A stretch of DNA of 41,260 bases from Paramecium octaurelia (taxonomy: Eukaryota; Ciliophora; Oligohymenophorea; Peniculida; Parameciidae). The notes below the pieces were generated by a model. The model saw only the letters and a list, made by a program, of their open reading frames with translations, searched no databases and was not told the DNA's origin. Position numbers and translations under genes: made by a program. This document shows positions 36,001 through 41,260 of the stretch, one piece after another. Every line of letters begins with the position of its first letter. Positions within the stretch are counted from its first letter, which is position 1. The stretch is from positions 1 to 41,260 of the forward strand of contig CAJJDP010000210.1 of NCBI GenBank assembly GCA_905182995.1. Direction: 5' to 3'.

Positions 36001-39000
36001 TTCAAGATAAAGATAGCAATCTTTCTTTTAAGGATTTAGACAATTAATTTCATAACCCAAAGAGGGATCATAGTACAATATACCAGAAGTAGGAGGTTAA
36101 GATTAACGTTTAATACATTGCTAAGCATATATTCCTAAGTTAATGTCATCTGGTTAGAAATAAGGATTAATATTAAATTTCTCTTCTTCAGTGATTTCCC
36201 TACATAATTCACAAAATTTTGGGCAAAGATGACATTGTCCACTATATGCAGTTTTTGTATTTAAACTTTAACAACTAATACACACAGATTGATCATTCTC
36301 TATAATACAAGCATCACAGTTGCATTTTGGATAACATTTATTATTGTAAAGTATACCATTTTATGGGCAAGCTGTGCAAACGACTTCTAAATTTTCTAAA
36401 TCTAATTTAGTTCCATATGCATTGAAATTGTGCTAACCTCCTAATAAGTAATTCCTAAAATGATAGTTTGGTTTATATTGCCATTTCCAAGCATCTTAAT
36501 ACTTTTTGTTTTATTCGACACATTAGGAACAGTTTGATGGGCATTGATAGCATTTTCCAAGAAATGTATCTGAATAATATCCGTTATAACATTGCATACA
36601 ATATTATGATTCTTGAACATAATTATCTACACACACCATACATTTAGAATCTTTGCAGAAAGGACCAGAAATTGGATTAGAAATAATAGTAATACTAGAG
36701 TAAGAATTAACATTATTTCCGTATATGATAAAAAATTGTGGTAATGGAGATGGTGGCAAACTATATAAAGCTAATTGGAAATCATTGTTTTTCGAGTCAA
36801 GTAATTTGAGCTTTAACTCTTAAGGTAATATTGGCCCTAATGAATCTATGGTGACACATTCATACTATGATTGAATGTACATTTTATTTATATATCCATT
36901 TTCGCATTTAAGACAGACTTAAAATACTGGAAGTGTTTCTTTGAAAGCAACTATGTCAAGAGAATTACTATATTATTAAGGTTTTAAAAGGTAACTTGAA
37001 TTAAAATAAACTATATAATGTTCTGCTACTTCAATCTCGCAATTTGGTAGCGTTTTCTTTTTGCAATTTATTTTTTCTGCAGATATGAAATAATCTTAAT
37101 CGTGTATGCATCTTATACATTGTAGATTATCCAATACAGAGGAAAAAATACAAACTTTACAGAATTAACCACATTGCTGACATTGTTCAAGAGTTGAATT
37201 AAAATAATATCCAGTTATACACTCATTACAATACTATCCAGTTATATTGTATTTACAATTAGGACATTCGGATGGACATTCCAAACATTTGTTTTCAAAT
37301 AGAGTATAGTTTGTTTGACAACTTAAACATTATTGATAATTATTGCATTCATCACAATTTAAATTTACATTTACACATTCCCCATTAATTGGTTGATAAC
37401 AACTCTTGCATAAAAATTTTGAGATTCTATTCAAGGTGTATTTTTCAATAAAATTGAAAGAATGATCTACTTTATCGAAACATCCAAAGCATGGTTCAAG
37501 GATGGGCTATTTCGAGATAATTGGCTAATTTATTAAATAGTATTCGACATCTTGTAATTTTCTCTCTTTTTTTATGAATACATAATTTGTATCATTTGAA
37601 AAAGTTTATAGGTAATCAGTTGTGCATTTTGGATTCAAATACCATGAGATAGGATTCTAAATACAATCAATACAATATAATCCATAGGGAGAAATTGCTC
37701 CAGGACAATCCAAACAATATAAGCTTTCATTTATTTTTACTTAGAATTAGTATCTTTGACATCCCATATGTTCTGATTCTAAAGCTTCCTAAATATTGAT
37801 ATTTTTTAGAATATTCCCTCGAGCTAAAATAATGTGAATTTTATACGTTTACAGTTTTAACTTCCGTCATCCACAAATCCATCTTAACATTAACATTTTG
37901 ACTTTGAAAGTGATCTCTTTGAAGTCAAAGTATCCTCACATGATAAACAATGACTTTCTAGTGGACCAAAGCATGCTTTACAAGAATAATGGCACACTAT
38001 TAATCATAATTTACAATACATTTAGGGATTGGAGTATCATCATTATAACAATATCTGAAGGTTAAATTACGAATTGATCCATTAAAATTTTAGTTGTAAT
38101 TATCTCCTCCGATATGAAAATACAATTTGGCATTTTAAATATGTTATTATTTCATTGTGAATATTTTCTCTTATTCTCCAGAGCCAAAATAAATTGTCAA
38201 TTTGATGTTATTTTCTTCATCTATTCCTTCTTGATATACAAACCAGTGCCAAAATGTTAATGCTTCAAAATAATATTAGTTTAATTCTAACCAAGAATCG
38301 CTATCTTAGGTTTAATATTAATTGAAGCCTTCTGATTGATTATTATGATAAGTTGTAACTTAAAATCCGTTTAAATTTTCATTAAGAGAACTTTGAATAT
38401 ATTTCCAATATATTGCTTTATCTCCTTAATACTTATCCTAAAAGTATGAATATCTTAATGTAGCCCTGAATAACACACTCTCAAGGGTTTATAACTAAAA
38501 TTCATTACATAATTACTTCTGCCACATCTTTTAATATGATCCATCCAGATAACATAAATTTACTATTAATATAAGCTACAGGCTGTTGTAACATAGTTCC
38601 ACCTTTCATATATGAAATTATGGGCATAACAATAATTTTTTCACAAATCTCTGGTTCGCAATTTAGTTCTATGTTATTTAAAAATGTTGGAATATCTGAA
38701 TAATAGTATTTAGAGCCTTCTCTTAGATCCATGCTGCTAATTTATCCAGAAAATTCATTTAATTGCTATGATTTGGAATCCAAGGCAAGAGTAAACTAAA
38801 TTTAGATTCATGTATACTATGGATGATCCACCAAGAAAATACTATTTATAATCTCTAATTTCTAGAGTATAAGGCCCTCCTTCAATCATCTACACATTTT
38901 CATCCTCATTCTAGATGTATAAGAAAATATTATATTTTGCCAACGACTCTTAATAACAAAAGTAGAAAAACACCCATTTTTCGATTGCAATTGATTGATC

Positions 39001-39385
39001 TATTTTGAGTTCTCTTATTTGATAAGAGCCTTAATGAAATATATAAAGATTGTGAGTGAATGATTTTTCCTCTTAGTTCAAAGTAATGTAATACACTAAA
39101 TAGGCAATATTGGACTTTTTTTCTGTTACAACATGCAGAGATTAGATCGGCAAGGCAAGATTGTCAACGGAAGCATAAAATTAAGAATATTTTGTCCACA
39201 CACCCCAAGCATAATCTAATGGAACAAGTGTAGATAAATCTTATTCAATTAATCTTTCACCTGTATCTGGGGTTGTGATTATTTTGAATACTTCACAACT
39301 GCAATAAACTAATTATACCCTAAAATTAAAATTTTCTATTATACATGATGATGCTTAAATACAACTCTGTGACCTTTTTAAACAT
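30027..39385 (-). CDS. giant membrane protein B: Cys-rich repeats, beta-helix, multi-TM
   Basis: Paralogue of gene A, about 3,000 residues. Start ATG 39385 gives 'MFKKVTELYLSIIM' and, across a 25-nt intron (39320-39344), 'VQLVYCSCEV', a signal peptide. Further introns at 38796-38817, 38495-38516 and 37998-38020 (22-23 nt) keep the frame; others were not mapped. The N-terminal ectodomain ('GGPYTLEIRDYKQYFLGGSS') may be laminin-G-like. Cysteine repeats begin 'CHYSCKACFGPLESHC' (about 38000) and continue to about 36100. Beta-helix-like Asn/Ile repeats span about 36000-32000. The block 'SCEGGWTPGNEIC' then 'GALCEQCDLYNIRG' is at 31560-31660. Membrane segments (about 31500-30430) include 'WALILPLIYILTFATIYLLA' and 'WILTFIFPVTLVLAFIIPA'. 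The charged tail ends 'EEIDNEIMSQ', TGA 30027-30029. Function unknown; probably surface-exposed. Confidence 0.88.
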
Positions 39386-40709
39386 TAATTAAATTTTTAA
39401 AAAGTTTAATTTCTCTTATAAATTACAAAAGGAAATTGCAAATATTTTCCTTAATTATAGAGAAATATAACAATACTGTCTTAACATTAATGTTAATTTG
39501 TCCAATACAATATATACATTTTCTTTCAGATTAAATAAATCTGGTTTAAATGAAATCTTAAAAGAATTACCCAATATGAGAATATGATGTTAGATCACCA
39601 ATCCAAATATTTTAACTAATATTCTAAATAAAAGGTTTTCCCTAATTTGCACATCAGTTAGTGAAATTTTGTTTTTTGACTTTAGGTGGGAAAATAACTT
39701 CAAAAAATTTATAATTCATAAATTCGTAATTTTTATGAAAGAAATAATTTATTTTAATTAATTGAGATGTAACTTATTTCTAAATTTAATTAGAATCATA
39801 ATTCAAAATAATTAAGCATTTTATTAGAGGTGTATTTATATTTAAGGGTATTAATGCTTAGATGATCTATTACAAAAGATTTTTCAGGAAATGCGTCTAA
39901 GTTTGTTAAAATTTAATATTTTGATGATTATTATTTGATTATAGAATTTACACTTAATTAAGAATTTGTAAAGTAATAATTAAAATGATCATAGCAATTT
40001 TTTTATATTAAGTAATTTATTATGTTTGATTTGTCATTTAGTTTTTATTCAATAGAATTAGTCAAAGTCTGTTATTCAATATTAAATTAATAACAATAAG
40101 GAGATAATTTGAAGAATTAATAAAATTTGAGGAAATACTTTAAGCCAAAATTACAGTTACATATAAATAAAACCATAAATGTATATTTTTCAATAAAATT
40201 TATTAATAGATTAGATTATCGTTAATAAATAAACTATTTTGAAGCTTTTATTCATAACTTGATTCTATATGAATTTTTAGTTTTAATTACAATTTATTAT
40301 TAGATTATGTTACTAAAATTTAATCATCTCTCAAATATACACTATTTTTTGTAAAAAACTCACAAAATACAAAACTCAAAATCAGATGTCTTCCCCAAGA
40401 AACCTTAAGTTCAGCTTATTACATGCCCTGAATGTCCTTTACTTATCTTACAAACTTACGATTAAGGGGCAAGTGGGTAATTTAGCTTTAGTGTGTGCCA
40501 TACAATCAAAAGAGATTCTAATAAAGGTCAGGATAAATTAACTTACATCTATAAACCTAATATATAGCTCTCTAGATTTTTTGACTTCCATGTGGCCTAT
40601 TTTTTTTTTTCGTATCTGAAATAAACATTAGAAATATATAAGAGTATTTTGACTCACACCTCAAGACATAAAATTATAGTAATAGAAATACAATATTTAA
40701 ATAAAATTA
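39386..40709. other. intergenic region between divergent genes
   Basis: This region lies between the starts of giant gene B (-) and the zinc-binding gene (+), so it should hold both promoters. Most of it is featureless A/T. The part from about 40346 is less AT-rich and contains a frame open to TGA 40796-40798, described separately. Confidence 0.5.
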
Positions 40710-40798
40710 ATGAATTGCACTTATCATATTGGAAATCAAATATAAATGATATGTATATCTCCTCACAAGTGTTAATATTAAAGGAAACTGTGTATTGA
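40346..40798 (+). CDS. possible coding exon with CPECP motif
   Basis: The frame is open for about 150 codons with TAA/TAG as glutamine. It includes 'VQLITCPECPLLILQTYDQG' and 'SVCHTIKRDSNKGQDKLTYI', which look like a zinc-ribbon-type protein. No in-frame ATG starts it, and its last 90 bases overlap the better-supported gene at 40710 in another frame. It may be the remains of a gene, or an exon of one whose other parts I cannot see. Base composition is higher in G+C than its surroundings, which favours a coding origin. Confidence 0.3.
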
Positions 40799-41260
40799 AT
40801 GTCAATATGAGCATGAAGTGGATATCAAACAACATACTGTTCTACTTAAAAAATTTCAAGAAGCAGCCATTAAAAAATTAACAGAAGCTATGTTTGAAGA
40901 GACGTCAGAAATAACTAATTTGAGAATGAAATTTAAATCTATTCTCTCTAAAATTGAAGGTGAGTTGAAGAAAATTTGGGAAGAGTTGTCAGAATTTATA
41001 CAAAAAACATACGATTTAATAGAAATTGAAAACTAATCATATATGAATCTTAAAAATGAAAATCTCAATCCAGCAACCTTGCCATATGCTGATTTAGAAA
41101 AACTAGTATAAATTATAGAAGGAAAAAATTAAATGACTGGATAGACTAGAAAAATTCATATTTAATTAGAATAGAAAAGACTTAGAATTGGTTGGACCAA
41201 GAAGTTAATACTTTCAGCGAAAAGTTGAGAAAAGAAATGAGAGAGATTAAATCCTTGATA
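40710..41260 (+). CDS. zinc-binding, coiled-coil protein of ciliate type (5' part)
   Basis: Starts 'MNCTYHIGNQIQMICISPHK' and continues 'CQYQRKLCIECQYEHEVDIK', a Cys/His zinc-binding head like a B-box. A long Lys/Glu-rich coiled coil follows ('KKFQEAAIKKLTEAM', 'EGELKKIWEELSEFI', 'NWLDQEVNTFSEKLRKEM'). I recall this combination from a large Paramecium/Tetrahymena family, often with WD40 repeats at the C-terminus, which would lie beyond the window. The frame breaks at a run of six A (41123-41128): before it the reading is 'LEKLVQIIEGKN', after it 'NDWIDQKNSYLIRI' in another frame, and one extra A would join them. This may be a homopolymer sequencing error. Function is unknown. Confidence 0.75.

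Noticed and set aside
1..41260. CRISPR arrays, bacterial operons, phage or tRNA genes
   Set aside because: No short regularly spaced repeats and no ribosome-binding sites with operonic spacing were seen. I did not recognise a tRNA cloverleaf by eye, though one could be missed without a scan.

Overview
The window is ciliate nuclear DNA, most likely from Paramecium or a close relative. It is very AT-rich. Long protein-like frames appear only when TAA and TAG are read as glutamine and TGA is the sole stop. The genes are interrupted by tiny GT...AG introns of 19-28 nt; in the 9.4-kb gene at 20408-29818, removing eleven of them gives one clean frame of 3,050 codons. A zinc-binding 'KLCIECQYEH' type protein at the right end is also typical of ciliate gene families.

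The sequence is a scaffold of four contigs joined by single N bases at 4004, 7665 and 18064. At each N the end of one contig is repeated at the start of the next: 1393-4003 = 4005-6615, 5776-7664 = 7666-9554, and 16696-18063 = 18065-19498 apart from one 66-bp insertion. The apparent tandem duplications are therefore most likely unmerged overlaps, and the unique sequence is about 35 kb. The 66-bp insertion (18940-19005) is bounded by TA repeats and has the size and end sequences of an internal eliminated sequence (IES) or a related TA-indel.

Layout, with duplicates collapsed. (1) 1-2023 is mostly non-coding, with one possible coding fragment. (2) A + strand gene encodes a 588-residue protein with an N-terminal von Willebrand A domain and a C-terminal domain that looks like the ribosomal stalk protein P2. 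(3) Convergent to it, on the - strand, is a 504-residue membrane protein of a ciliate family (8987-10524). (4) 10.5-20.4 kb is poor in intact genes. It holds a decayed relative of the giant membrane proteins, with TGA at conserved Trp and Cys positions, a small discoidin-like gene, and pieces of a multi-spanning membrane protein. (5) 20408-29818 (+) and 30027-39385 (-) are two giant paralogues facing tail to tail, each about 3,000 residues: signal peptide, long ectodomain, cysteine-rich repeats, beta-helix-like repeats, a conserved cysteine motif, and a 7-8 pass membrane C-terminus. (6) 40710-41260 is the start of a zinc-binding coiled-coil protein that runs off the window.

No operon or pathway links these genes. 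The main theme is local expansion and decay of one family of giant cell-surface-type membrane proteins. All functional statements come from reading sequence by eye; no database search was possible.
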